Positions 34,501 to 41,619 of a stretch of 64,000 bases of DNA are shown one piece after another. Source of the DNA: an uncultured Collinsella sp. (GTDB lineage Bacteria; Actinomycetota; Coriobacteriia; Coriobacteriales; Coriobacteriaceae). The translations under genes were made by a program, and so were the position numbers. How positions within the stretch are numbered: the stretch's first letter is position 1; each line of letters starts with the position of its first letter. The notes under the pieces are model-generated. The model saw only the letters and a list, made by a program, of their open reading frames with translations. It ran no database searches and was not told where the DNA came from. The DNA is taken from NCBI GenBank assembly GCA_900542175.1, contig UQNC01000001.1:1-64000 (forward strand), written 5' to 3'.

Positions 34501-36145
34501 CGGGCTCGACCTGAGCTATGTGGGCGAGAACGATGCCGAGGGCTGGAGTGTCTCCGAGCCCGGCATGATATGGACCGTGACGGGCGCAGATGGCCAGGAT
34601 GCGTCGGATGCTGTGAGCATCGACCGTCGTGCTCTGGGTGACTGGAAGCACGTTGACGGTGCTCCCGACGACGGGCTGTTTGTAGCGAGCGGAACCTATG
34701 TTCTAACGGCCAACAAGGCCGGTACCTATACGGTGACGGGTACTCCGGTCGACCAGACTGCCGGCGCCAAGGCCGTCTCCTTTGAGATTACGGTTGACGG
34801 TATCGCCGCCTCGCCGGATAACGAGGCGCAGGCCGATAAGGGTGCCCTCTCTGCCGCCAAGTACTTTGACGCCAACCGCACGACCGATGCGTACACCTAT
34901 GGCCAGGAATGGGAAATCTACGCCTTCGCAAAATCGGGGCGCAAGATCGACGACGCGCTTATCAAGAATTACAAGAAGTCTCTTGCCGACCATAAGGCCG
35001 AGTGGGCCGGTAGCACCGCCAAGGTAACGGATTGCGAGCGCGTTGCGCTTACGTTGGCTGCACTTGGCGAGAACATTACGTCTTTTGATGGCGTTAACCT
35101 TGCTGCCGTCATATGCTCGCACGGCGACCTTGCGGCTTCGGCGAATAACTTGGTCTATGCGTTGATCGCCCTTGACGAGGCGCGCGTTTCGGATGAAGCG
35201 CTGTCTGCATTCGGCTCGTCCTGGACACGTGCTCAGCTTGTTTGCACGCTGCTCACGTTCCAAAACTCGGATGGCGGCTTTACCATTGATACGGCTGGTG
35301 CAAGCAACGTCGATATGACCGCCATGGCGCTGCAGGCGCTTGCGCCCTATGTTGACGGCGACGCATGTGCCGCTGCCCTGGCTTCGAATGGTCAGCTCTC
35401 TGTTGCGTCCGCTGTCGACAAAGCGCTCGGCTTCCTTAAGGGGCGGATGAACGGTCTTTGCGATTTTGGGTCTGTTGAGTCGAATGCCCAGGTGCTGCTT
35501 GCTCTTGTGGCGCTCGGCAAGGACCCCGCAAATTCCAAGAACGGTTTTGCGACGGGCGCAAATAGTCTGATTACCGCGATTGCCGCCTATGAAGTTGCTG
35601 ACGGCAAGGGATACGCTCACACCATGGGATCAGACGGCAAACCCGGCAATGCCAACGCGCTTGCCACCGTGCAGGTCTTGCGGGCCCTTTCGGCCTATAA
35701 GTTCGCGGGTGCCGGCGTGAGTTGGACCAAGATCGGCAATGTGAAGGCCGGCACCGTCAAGCCGAGTGATCCTAAAGAGCCTGTGACGCCCGAGGTTCCC
35801 GTACCTACGGTTCCGACGAAGAACCCGACACCTGCGGTTGTGCCGCCCGCCTCGCAGGATGGCAACGGCACCGGTGGAAAGCAGGGCGCTACCACTTCGC
35901 AGGATGGCGCGAAGCCGGAGACGGCGGAGCACGCGGATTCCGCCAAGAGCGAATCCGGCAAGGAGTCTAGCTCTGACAAATCTTCTGGTTCGAAGGCGAA
36001 GAGCGCTACTGCCGCCGCATCGCGCAAGGATGCCTCGGCTGGGCAGAGCGGCGTGAATCCTGTTGCCGTTGCCGGTGTCGTCGCTGGCATCGTGTGCCTT
36101 GCGGTCATTGGCGCGTGGTTCGTGCGTTCTCGTAAGAACGCGTAG
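31598..36145 (+). CDS. Giant surface protein: beta-helix, FIVAR, Ig-like and alpha/alpha-toroid domains, B12-regulated
   Basis: A 1515-residue exported protein. Residues 1-32 are a signal peptide, followed by an acidic low-complexity stretch to about 110. Residues 120-300 and 408-570 resemble GLUG-type beta-helix repeats (DGQGHTVTI, GGLVGG; DGQGHTITF). Residues 330-398 are a FIVAR-like helical domain. Residues 634-1067 hold several bacterial Ig-like domains. Residues 1081-1371 have prenyltransferase/squalene-cyclase-type helical repeats (QNSDGGF, NVDMTAMALQALAPY). A Pro/Ser/Lys linker leads to a TM helix (1488-1510) and RSRKNA, without LPXTG. With the cobalamin riboswitch upstream, and because the toroid recalls the alpha domain of intrinsic factor, a role in B12 capture is plausible but unproven. 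Confidence 0.85.
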   Translation: MLKNIRTVARKFLVVFMAFIFASSSTGMTAFAEEVGAGVAVMADQVAAATDAEQGASSEDEPSADAEIGVSDDGDSAQEQEGSDTAVQSVVSNGENSAAQAEVVGASTGIARSGETVVVNDAVDMPSTIEAGATVKLGANISMGADQQIETVAGVLDGQGHTVTISGKAVANNVTGTIQNLGVTGSVSNSDNVGSIAMTLSGTVQMCWSTASVNLSGWMGYAGGLVGGMASGKIVNSYFAGSGVEMNGGLVGEARAGSLSNCLYTVGFSPAEMNYRGFDKGNAAKASDLYLSSAESLIVLNANAPATGFTWTSNGGLPILTSGSAPVVVNKDALAAAIESVEALKESDYTSDSWSALASALADAKAVNDNADASQSDVNAAVKALNAAKDALEKKKPTAPVAQPESVKHIKSQDDFISMNVKDANNYYVLDNDIVIDDEYFFGPSGELNCTFDGQGHTITFNNGGGVKSLFASVGSIGVVQNVSFAGELKKAVDGKSFGPLGNQIRGAVLNCSTSVTGKGVVGFGRTLEGGVISNCVSTAAATGGVLFASYGSGQLVNTYWQEGLTNKAQFPARALVNSYAVDADDMKTATFVENLNVNRGENGSAWGMGADGLPYFGEDQDYESPESPAANNKYEVTFTSARTGRTVTAADGMLYPSPDDVVVGENGAACVSGTLALKGLSKGAKVTWGTPDANRGDIAVNEETGLLHVYNDAVGTVTATLHKDDGTTENVATVVVKAISKSIDDFQIWYNGENVTGGTIAVTGSEVKNLEIRVHYADAAEGEYTPVSYTRFRFAGTPSNVLYSNPGSACFYFKQAGEATISVSSRTNVDLADKSVKVTSTYVPATSISLGYNEDGKTVYLHGRNPLAKGAFLTDKAAPVVGPEYASDRANYTVTSSDSAVAEYTTSGDIGFTPYKAGKTTFEATVENQDGSVISSGKREVTYAYRNPLKSVTIANAPASIKAGKTVGLDLSYVGENDAEGWSVSEPGMIWTVTGADGQDASDAVSIDRRALGDWKHVDGAPDDGLFVASGTYVLTANKAGTYTVTGTPVDQTAGAKAVSFEITVDGIAASPDNEAQADKGALSAAKYFDANRTTDAYTYGQEWEIYAFAKSGRKIDDALIKNYKKSLADHKAEWAGSTAKVTDCERVALTLAALGENITSFDGVNLAAVICSHGDLAASANNLVYALIALDEARVSDEALSAFGSSWTRAQLVCTLLTFQNSDGGFTIDTAGASNVDMTAMALQALAPYVDGDACAAALASNGQLSVASAVDKALGFLKGRMNGLCDFGSVESNAQVLLALVALGKDPANSKNGFATGANSLITAIAAYEVADGKGYAHTMGSDGKPGNANALATVQVLRALSAYKFAGAGVSWTKIGNVKAGTVKPSDPKEPVTPEVPVPTVPTKNPTPAVVPPASQDGNGTGGKQGATTSQDGAKPETAEHADSAKSESGKESSSDKSSGSKAKSATAAASRKDASAGQSGVNPVAVAGVVAGIVCLAVIGAWFVRSRKNA

Positions 36146-36220
36146 CAATTCAATGCGCATTGCGCCCGCCGTTTGACGCGCGGGCGCGACTATGCCGCCC
36201 ATGGCGCGACTTTACAGATG

Positions 36221-36257
36221 AACGGGCCCCGGGTCTAGACGACCTGGGGCCCGTTTG
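36221..36257. terminator. Bidirectional terminator
   Basis: A 10-bp AACGGGCCCC/GGGGCCCGTT stem between the convergent surface-protein and flavodoxin genes. Confidence 0.8.
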
Positions 36258-36285
36258 CGTTGCGGTTGGCGTGGCGATGGGAGTT

Positions 36286-36705
36286 TTAAGCCAGCTCGGC
36301 GCCCAGGGCCTTGCAGGCGGCTTCGCCCTCGTCGTCAGGCGCGTCGAAGCAGATGACGGAATCGACGACATTGACGCCGGCCTCATCGGCGTCAGCCTTC
36401 CAATTGTCCATCCACTCGCCCTCGGCCCACGAATAGGAGCCAAACAGGACGACCTTCTTGTCGCCCAGGTTCTCCTTGACCTCATCCCACATCGGCTGGA
36501 ACTCGTCGTACTCGAGTTCCTCGGAGCCCATGGCGGGGCAGCCGAAGGCGATGGCGTCGTAGTCGGCAGTCTTGTCGGCAGAGAAGTCGGCACAGGTGAT
36601 GACCTCGGCCTCGGCGCCGGCGGACACCGCGCCCTCGGCGACGAAGTTTGCCATGGCCTCGGTATTGCCCGTTCCGCTCCAGTAGACGACGGCGATCTTG
36701 CTCAT
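36286..36705 (-). CDS. Flavodoxin
   Basis: A 139-residue FMN electron carrier that can replace ferredoxin. The phosphate loop is VYWSGTGNTEAMANFV. The aromatic loop region has CPAMGSEELEYDEF, and LFGSYSWAEGEWMDNW is the last FMN-binding loop. The start at 36705 follows GAAAGGA. A DUF3793 gene lies 46 nt upstream on the same strand; the two often occur together in anaerobes, near iron-uptake genes. Confidence 0.95.
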   Translation of the reverse strand: MSKIAVVYWSGTGNTEAMANFVAEGAVSAGAEAEVITCADFSADKTADYDAIAFGCPAMGSEELEYDEFQPMWDEVKENLGDKKVVLFGSYSWAEGEWMDNWKADADEAGVNVVDSVICFDAPDDEGEAACKALGAELA

Positions 36706-36751
36706 GTTAGGTCCTTTCGGTTGTGCGGCACGCGGCCGCGTTTTGTATGTT

Positions 36752-37456
36752 CTATCGGGCAGCCTGAACAAGCTGTTCAAGGGTACAGCCCTGCTGATAG
36801 ATGTAGGTAAGGTATTGCGTGCATGCGCGATAAGCGTCAAAGGTCGCAAGCGCCGCCTCGACGTTTGAGTACACCTTCCAAGCACCAAAAACCTTGTAGT
36901 TTTCGCCGCGCTGGGCAATAAACTGATGCACGTCTTCGTAGGGATAGCCCAAAAAATACCCAATTTCGTGAGGAAACTCGCATGCACAGCTCTTATCGCA
37001 CGCCTCGCTGCGCGCGAGAACGCAAGCTCCGCTGTCGCAGGCGCTTTCCGCAACATTGCTGCTCGCCAGCGTAATGCGTGCGGCTAGATGCACAAGGGAT
37101 GCGGACAGGTTGCAAACGTCGTAGCCTTCGGCGGCAAGAGCCGCTGCGGCTCGAGGGTCGGATAAGTAGCGCATGAGGGCGACGGGGCGGTACACGTAGA
37201 TCAGCGCTCCGCAGGGACGCCAGACGAGGACGCTCATGTGGATGCCGAGTGGCTCGAGCTCGCGGTTGCATTGGGCTATGACGGCAAGCAGGCGCGTGCG
37301 ACGCGCTTCGATATGAGGGTTGCCGGGCTGTTCGTTTTGGTTTGCGTAGGGACCGGGATAGGTAAAGAGCGAAGCGGGTTTGATGCCCGCGAGCGTGGGG
37401 GAGCAGTTACGCACGACGGTCGTTTGAAACGTTGGAATGTCGATGGTTCGAGTCAC
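36752..37456 (-). CDS. DUF3793 family protein
   Basis: A 234-residue cytoplasmic protein of the DUF3793 family, with the characteristic C-terminal FPHEIGYFLGYPYEDVHQFI followed by GENYKVFGAWKVYSNVEAA. A Cys-rich patch sits in the middle (SACDSGACVLARSEACDKSCAC), which could bind iron or another metal. The function is unknown; the family often accompanies flavodoxins and ferrous-iron transport genes. GTG start 37456 follows GAAAGGAG by 5 nt. Confidence 0.85.
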   Translation of the reverse strand: MTRTIDIPTFQTTVVRNCSPTLAGIKPASLFTYPGPYANQNEQPGNPHIEARRTRLLAVIAQCNRELEPLGIHMSVLVWRPCGALIYVYRPVALMRYLSDPRAAAALAAEGYDVCNLSASLVHLAARITLASSNVAESACDSGACVLARSEACDKSCACEFPHEIGYFLGYPYEDVHQFIAQRGENYKVFGAWKVYSNVEAALATFDAYRACTQYLTYIYQQGCTLEQLVQAAR

Positions 37457-37549
37457 GGTGCTCCTTTCAGTCCCTCATCTGTTAGCCTAGGAAAACTTAT
37501 ACACGAAAGTAAGCCTTGGTCAACTATAAAGTTTGAAAAGGGAAACTAT

Positions 37550-37603
37550 TTGACTGAACTGACACGAGATTGGAGTAAGATGGGTGACACCCCATGGGGG
37601 TAT
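37550..37603 (+). promoter_or_regulatory. Promoter with CsoR-like operator
   Basis: -35 TTGACT (37550-37555) and -10 TAAGAT (37576-37581) are 20 bp apart. The near-palindrome ACACCCCATGGGGGTAT (37587-37603) follows at the start of transcription. It closely resembles copper-sensing CsoR operators (TACCC...GGGTA type). An overlapping GGGTG-A-CACCC dyad precedes it. The next gene encodes a heavy-metal-domain protein, which supports metal control. Confidence 0.6.
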
Positions 37604-37633
37604 TTGGCTAGAACTTTATAGGAAGAGGAGCAC

Positions 37634-38017
37634 ATGGAAGACCTGCTTAACCCTGCAAATCTTATCGTGCTTGCCGTAATTGCCGTCGGCATGTTTTTTG
37701 GATTGCGACGTATTGTCGCGTCGACGCACGGCAAAAGCTGCTGCAGCGATGGTGCGTGCGGTAAGAAGGCCAAGAGAGCTGTGGTGACCGATACCGATGA
37801 GTCTCACTACCCCTATAGCGAGGAGCTGCTCATCGGAGGTATGAGCTGCGACGGCTGTGCTCAAAACGTTGCGAATGCTTTGAATATGCTGGATGGCATT
37901 TGGGCCACGGTGACGTATGCCGATCACACGGCGAACGTGCGCTCTAAAAACCCAATCGATCGCGAGGCGCTCGAGGGCGCCGTGAAGGGCGCAGGCTATT
38001 ACGTCATGAAGCTATAG
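37634..38017 (+). CDS. Membrane-anchored heavy-metal-associated (HMA) protein
   Basis: A 127-residue protein. An N-terminal TM helix (residues 10-27, NLIVLAVIAVGMFFG) is followed by a Cys cluster (KSCCSDGACGKK) and then an HMA ferredoxin-like domain (60-127) with the metal-binding loop GGMSCDGCAQNV. It is probably a copper or other soft-metal chaperone at the membrane. The N-terminal half also recalls FeoB-associated Cys-rich proteins. RBS GGAAGAGGAG. A CsoR-like palindrome lies in the promoter. Confidence 0.85.
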   Translation: MEDLLNPANLIVLAVIAVGMFFGLRRIVASTHGKSCCSDGACGKKAKRAVVTDTDESHYPYSEELLIGGMSCDGCAQNVANALNMLDGIWATVTYADHTANVRSKNPIDREALEGAVKGAGYYVMKL

Positions 38018-38038
38018 GGTCGGACGTATCGCTTGCGC

Positions 38039-38464
38039 CTAGGCACGGCCGCGCAGCTCGATGTCTTGGATGTCGTCGAATTTGATGGCGATGTCGCGGA
38101 GTTTGAGCAGCTTGAACGCGGGAAGCACCTCGTCGAGAATGCCGGTGCGGGCACGATAGCCATACGTATCGTAATAGGTGACGCGCACCAGGTCGCCGCG
38201 CTTGAGCCCCTCGAGCTTATTCGAAAGCTCGAGGGCTTTTTCTTCCGTCAGTTCACATTTGGGCTCAACGGTAATCTCTTGCTTGCGTACGAGCTCGTAG
38301 TATCCCGTGAGAGCGGCGAATGGCATAAACTGTGCGGCGCGGTTGGCGCGAACGGCGCCGTTGGCGGTGAGTTTGGGGTCGGCGGTGCGACGCCTTCCCT
38401 CGGGGTCTGCTAGACGTTCGAAGGGAGTCGGCGGGCGCATTGGCTGTTGTTTGGATTTAGGCAC
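38039..38464 (-). CDS. YolD-like protein
   Basis: A 141-residue protein with a YolD domain (about 45-138: RAAQFMPFAALTGYYELV, GDLVRVTYYD, IKFDDIQDIE). YolD proteins accompany YqjW/UvrX-type Y-family polymerases in Gram-positives and may act as UmuD-like partners. Its start overlaps the end of the polymerase gene upstream by 8 nt, so the two are coexpressed. Confidence 0.85.
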   Translation of the reverse strand: MPKSKQQPMRPPTPFERLADPEGRRRTADPKLTANGAVRANRAAQFMPFAALTGYYELVRKQEITVEPKCELTEEKALELSNKLEGLKRGDLVRVTYYDTYGYRARTGILDEVLPAFKLLKLRDIAIKFDDIQDIELRGRA

Positions 38465-39983
38465 GATGTCCCCCTACCTGGTCGTTGCGTTCGCGCGCGG
38501 TGGCACCGGCGGTAAAGCTTAGTCCCTTAACCAGCGCGTTCTTGCCGTATTTGCCTTTTACAGCCAGCACGGCGCGTGCCAGGTCACGCTCGCGCTCATC
38601 GGCCTCGACGTCGCTAAACAGATCGATGGTGGCAAATTCTTCGGGCATAAGGTTTCCGAAGCCCAGGTTAATACGTTTGACAGGTCGTTTTGGATCGACG
38701 GTCTGCGCCCACAGGTCATCGAAGTAGCCCATGATCTTCTTAAACGAATTGGTTCGTTCGGGTAGCTTTCGAGACGCGTTGGAATGGGCAAAGAGCGCGG
38801 CATAACCGTCACGCGGCTTACCGCCGTGCTCGCCCACGAAGATGCCGTCAATCGCCTGTGCCTCGCGAACCATGCGACGGCGCTCATCGTCGCGCTGGAC
38901 GGGCTTGGGCGCGCGGGGTGCAAGTTCGGGGCCATCGCTTGCGGTCGGCTCGACACCTGAGGTGCTTGAGCGTAGGTGCCCGCAGCCGTCGATGTATTGC
39001 GCTGTGCCGCTGGCATCGAGCCGGCGGATATCAGCACGCTCGCTTGCATAGCCCACAAACAGCGAGATGCTGTCGCAGACCACGTGCTTGTCGACCAGGT
39101 CCAGTACGGCTGCATCAACCATCTCGCGCAACACCGTATAGGCCTGTTCGTAGGCATAGCCCTTCGAGAGCACCTGTCCGGTCGTGGTCGAGGTTGCCTG
39201 GGGGCGATAGGCCTGGATGTCGGCGATGGTTGTCGGTTCGCGCCCAAAAGCGTGGTCGATCAGGTACTCGGCATTGACGCCGAGCTCGTCATAGAGCAGG
39301 TTCTCGTCGAGGGCCGCGACGCCCATCAGGTCGTAGACGCCGTACTTTTCGAGACGCGCCGCCACGCCGGGGCCAATACCCCAGATGTCGGTGATGGGGC
39401 GATGCGGCCAGATCTCCTTGCGAAAGGTCTCGTCGTCAAGTTTCCCGATACGGCTGGGCGCGTGTTTGGCGGTGATGTCGAGCGCCACTTTTGCTTGGAA
39501 TAGGTTGGGTCCGATACCGACCGTTGCAGTGATGCCGGTACGGCGCAAAACTTCGTCGCGCAGCATGCAGGCAAAGCCTTCGTCATCGGTGTGATAGAGG
39601 TCCAAATAGGGCGTGACGTCGATAAAGCACTCGTCGATTGAATAGACGTGGACGTCTTGCGGGCTTACGTACTCCAGGTAGATACCGTAGATCTGCGCCG
39701 ATACCTCCATATAGTGCTGCATGCGCGGTACGGCTTTGATGTAGTCGATGCCGTTGGGAATTTCGAACAAGCGGCAGCGGTTATGGATACCGAGGTCCTT
39801 CATCGCCTGTGTGATGGCCAAGCAGATCGTCGTGCGGCCGCGAGACTCGTCGGCCACGACCAAGTTGGTGGTAAGCGGATCGAGCCCACGGTCGACACAC
39901 TCGACGCTGGCGTAAAACGTCTTAAGGTCGATACAGATGTACGTACGCCGACCGTGCTCCACCGGGTCCTCCTCATCAAACAC
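38457..39983 (-). CDS. Y-family DNA polymerase (UmuC/YqjW type)
   Basis: A 508-residue translesion DNA polymerase. The palm has YICIDLKTFYASVE with the first metal-binding Asp, and VYSIDECFIDVT with the Asp-Glu pair. The thumb HhH is GIGPGVAARLEKYGV. The little-finger domain follows, interrupted by a low-complexity insert (residues about 335-375). The GTG start 39983 is preceded by AGGAA; a LexA box lies immediately upstream, placing the polymerase and YolD in the SOS response. Confidence 0.93.
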   Translation of the reverse strand: MFDEEDPVEHGRRTYICIDLKTFYASVECVDRGLDPLTTNLVVADESRGRTTICLAITQAMKDLGIHNRCRLFEIPNGIDYIKAVPRMQHYMEVSAQIYGIYLEYVSPQDVHVYSIDECFIDVTPYLDLYHTDDEGFACMLRDEVLRRTGITATVGIGPNLFQAKVALDITAKHAPSRIGKLDDETFRKEIWPHRPITDIWGIGPGVAARLEKYGVYDLMGVAALDENLLYDELGVNAEYLIDHAFGREPTTIADIQAYRPQATSTTTGQVLSKGYAYEQAYTVLREMVDAAVLDLVDKHVVCDSISLFVGYASERADIRRLDASGTAQYIDGCGHLRSSTSGVEPTASDGPELAPRAPKPVQRDDERRRMVREAQAIDGIFVGEHGGKPRDGYAALFAHSNASRKLPERTNSFKKIMGYFDDLWAQTVDPKRPVKRINLGFGNLMPEEFATIDLFSDVEADERERDLARAVLAVKGKYGKNALVKGLSFTAGATARERNDQVGGHRA

Positions 39984-39992
39984 ATGTTCCTA

Positions 39993-40008
39993 TCGAATAC
40001 TTGTTCGA
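39993..40008. promoter_or_regulatory. LexA (SOS) box
   Basis: TCGAATACTTGTTCGA is a near-perfect palindrome matching the Gram-positive/actinobacterial SOS box (CGAAC-N4-GTTCG type). It lies 10 nt upstream of the polymerase start codon on the minus strand. Confidence 0.75.
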
Positions 40009-40015
40009 TAATACC

Positions 40016-40100
40016 AGACCTGCCAAAAAGGGACAGGTTTATTTTGGTCGGTAAATCGCTTGGCCTATCTAAAAGAAACCCGTCCTTTTTGGTAGGTTTA
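40016..40100. repeat. REP-like palindromic repeat, copy 1
   Basis: AGACCTGCCAAAAAGGGACA opens the unit, and a diverged complement (near 40078-40100) closes it, so it can form a hairpin. Its first 58 bp reappear in inverse orientation at 41444-41502 with most bases conserved. Confidence 0.75.
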
Positions 40101-40158
40101 CGGGGCGCTTACGCTAGGTCGTTAACCTTGATGTGATGGATACGCTGAAGGGATATGG

Positions 40159-40782
40159 ATGACCGCCGATATGGGTGATCTTGCGCTTTTGGTACTGGCC
40201 GTGCTGTGTCTTGCAGTCTTTGCTTGCCTGCTGGTTAAGGTGCTTAAGCGACAGGCCATGAGAATCGACAGGTTGGGCTACGCGCTTTTCGTTGAGAAGC
40301 TTCGTTCGCCGGCGTTGACGGTTGCGATGAAAGCCGTTTCGAACATGGCATCGCTACCGGTTGTCGTGGGCGTGCTGGTCGCCACGTTTATATGGGCGCC
40401 CTGTCGGATTCAGGTTATGTGCGCCGCTGTCAATGTCGGCGTCATCAGTGCCATCGATCAGCTCCTTAAGGTGTTGGTGCGCCGCCCTCGCCCCCAAGGA
40501 TATCGGCTTGTGGAGGCTCCGGGACTCAGTTTTCCCTCGGGCCATTCGATGGCTGCTATGGCGTTTTACGGATATGGCATATGGCTCGTGCAGGGAGGAG
40601 CCGGCGGCCTTTCGTCTAACGTGTTTGCCGTGATGGCGCTTGCGTGCGTCATTCTCGCTGTTGGTGTCAGTCGCATTTATCTGGGGGTGCACTACGCTTC
40701 TGATGTACTGGGTGGATTTTGCCTGGCGCTAGCTTGGTTCATCCTATTTGTGCGCCTGGCGCCTCCGTTTATCGCGGCATAG
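40159..40782 (+). CDS. PAP2-family membrane phosphatase
   Basis: A 207-residue integral membrane protein with about six TM helices. The three phosphatase motifs are present: KVLVRRPRP, PSGHSMA and SRIYLGVHYASD, with the catalytic His in GVHYASD. Such enzymes dephosphorylate lipid phosphates such as undecaprenyl pyrophosphate or phosphatidylglycerol phosphate; the substrate is not decided by sequence. The start ATG follows AAGGGAT. Confidence 0.9.
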   Translation: MTADMGDLALLVLAVLCLAVFACLLVKVLKRQAMRIDRLGYALFVEKLRSPALTVAMKAVSNMASLPVVVGVLVATFIWAPCRIQVMCAAVNVGVISAIDQLLKVLVRRPRPQGYRLVEAPGLSFPSGHSMAAMAFYGYGIWLVQGGAGGLSSNVFAVMALACVILAVGVSRIYLGVHYASDVLGGFCLALAWFILFVRLAPPFIAA

Positions 40783-40920
40783 CCATCTGTGCGTCCCGTT
40801 TTGATTGATTCGGGTTTTAACGCAGCCCTTAAGAGCACGAAACAGCTCGGAAAACCTTGCTTCGTAGCATGAGCCTAACGATCTGTTTCACCTCAAAAGC
40901 GTGGAAGGGTTGTGGGGTAG

Positions 40921-41445
40921 ATGGTCAACTATGGGTTTGGTATGCCAACGCGCCTTGTCGCGGATGGCGACGTGGCACGTTGGTGCGGGCGCCTGGTCGC
41001 CCATTACGGCGGCACCAAGGCACTGGTAGTGCTGGGCGGCGACAAGCATACGCGCGACGAGCTCGTTGCGGCGGCGCTTGGGTCGCTTGACCGGGCATTG
41101 TTGGAGCGCGCGCTGTTCCATTGTGGCTCGGTTGAGGGCGAGGGGGGAGACGAGCTGGTCGATGAGGCTGTTGCCTTGGCCATCGACGAAGGCGTCGACT
41201 TTGTGCTTGCGATTGGGGATGCCGACACGGCTGGATTTGCGCGCGAGGTTGCCCGTCGTATGGCGGTGCTCGATTCTGGCGAGGACGGTTTTGTTCCCCA
41301 TGGCTGCATTGTCTCGGAGGGAAAGGTGCCTGCGGCTGTGGGTAGAGGCGAAGTGCCCGTCTTTGCCATTATCGCGCCTGAGCTCCTGGATGGCATTGGC
41401 TCTCCCTTGCGCGAGTTGCTCGCCAGTGTGTGCGCCACCGCATAG
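40921..41445 (+). CDS. Short protein resembling only the N-terminal domain of iron-containing alcohol dehydrogenases
   Basis: 174 residues, against about 390 in full Fe-ADH proteins. The start MVNYGFGMPTRLVADGD fits the family, followed by ALVVLGGDKHTRDELV. The usual GGGS dinucleotide loop appears only as AIGDADT. The iron-binding C-terminal half is missing, and its stop is followed by a repeat. It may be a decayed remnant or a small stand-alone nucleotide-binding protein; the intact frame and GTGGGG ribosome site leave both open. Confidence 0.6.
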   Translation: MVNYGFGMPTRLVADGDVARWCGRLVAHYGGTKALVVLGGDKHTRDELVAAALGSLDRALLERALFHCGSVEGEGGDELVDEAVALAIDEGVDFVLAIGDADTAGFAREVARRMAVLDSGEDGFVPHGCIVSEGKVPAAVGRGEVPVFAIIAPELLDGIGSPLRELLASVCATA

Positions 41446-41502
41446 TTTTGATAGGTAAAGCGTTTGACCTGCCAAAATAAACCTGTCCCTTTTTGGTCGG
41501 TC
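41444..41502. repeat. REP-like palindromic repeat, copy 2 (inverted)
   Basis: This is the reverse complement of most of the repeat at 40016, sharing AAAAAGGGACAGGTTTATTT exactly. The two copies bracket the PAP2 and truncated ADH genes in opposite orientation. Confidence 0.75.
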
Positions 41503-41577
41503 GCCGTTTGGGGGCGGATTGATAACGCTCGCTGATTACGGTCTTGACCTGAGCTAGAATAGTGGCATCTGAATGTC

Positions 41578-41601
41578 CGGGCGCATGGGGACACGCGCCC
41601 G
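41578..41601 (+). repeat. Hairpin in pgi leader
   Basis: CGGGCGC/GCGCCCG stem located 10 nt upstream of the AGGAGG ribosome site of pgi; no T-run. Confidence 0.55.
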
Positions 41602-41619
41602 TATGCTGAGGAGGACTTT

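Noticed and set aside
32666..34651. 661-codon minus-strand frame opposite the surface protein
   Set aside because: Arg/His-rich shadow of the surface-protein gene, without ribosome site or domain.
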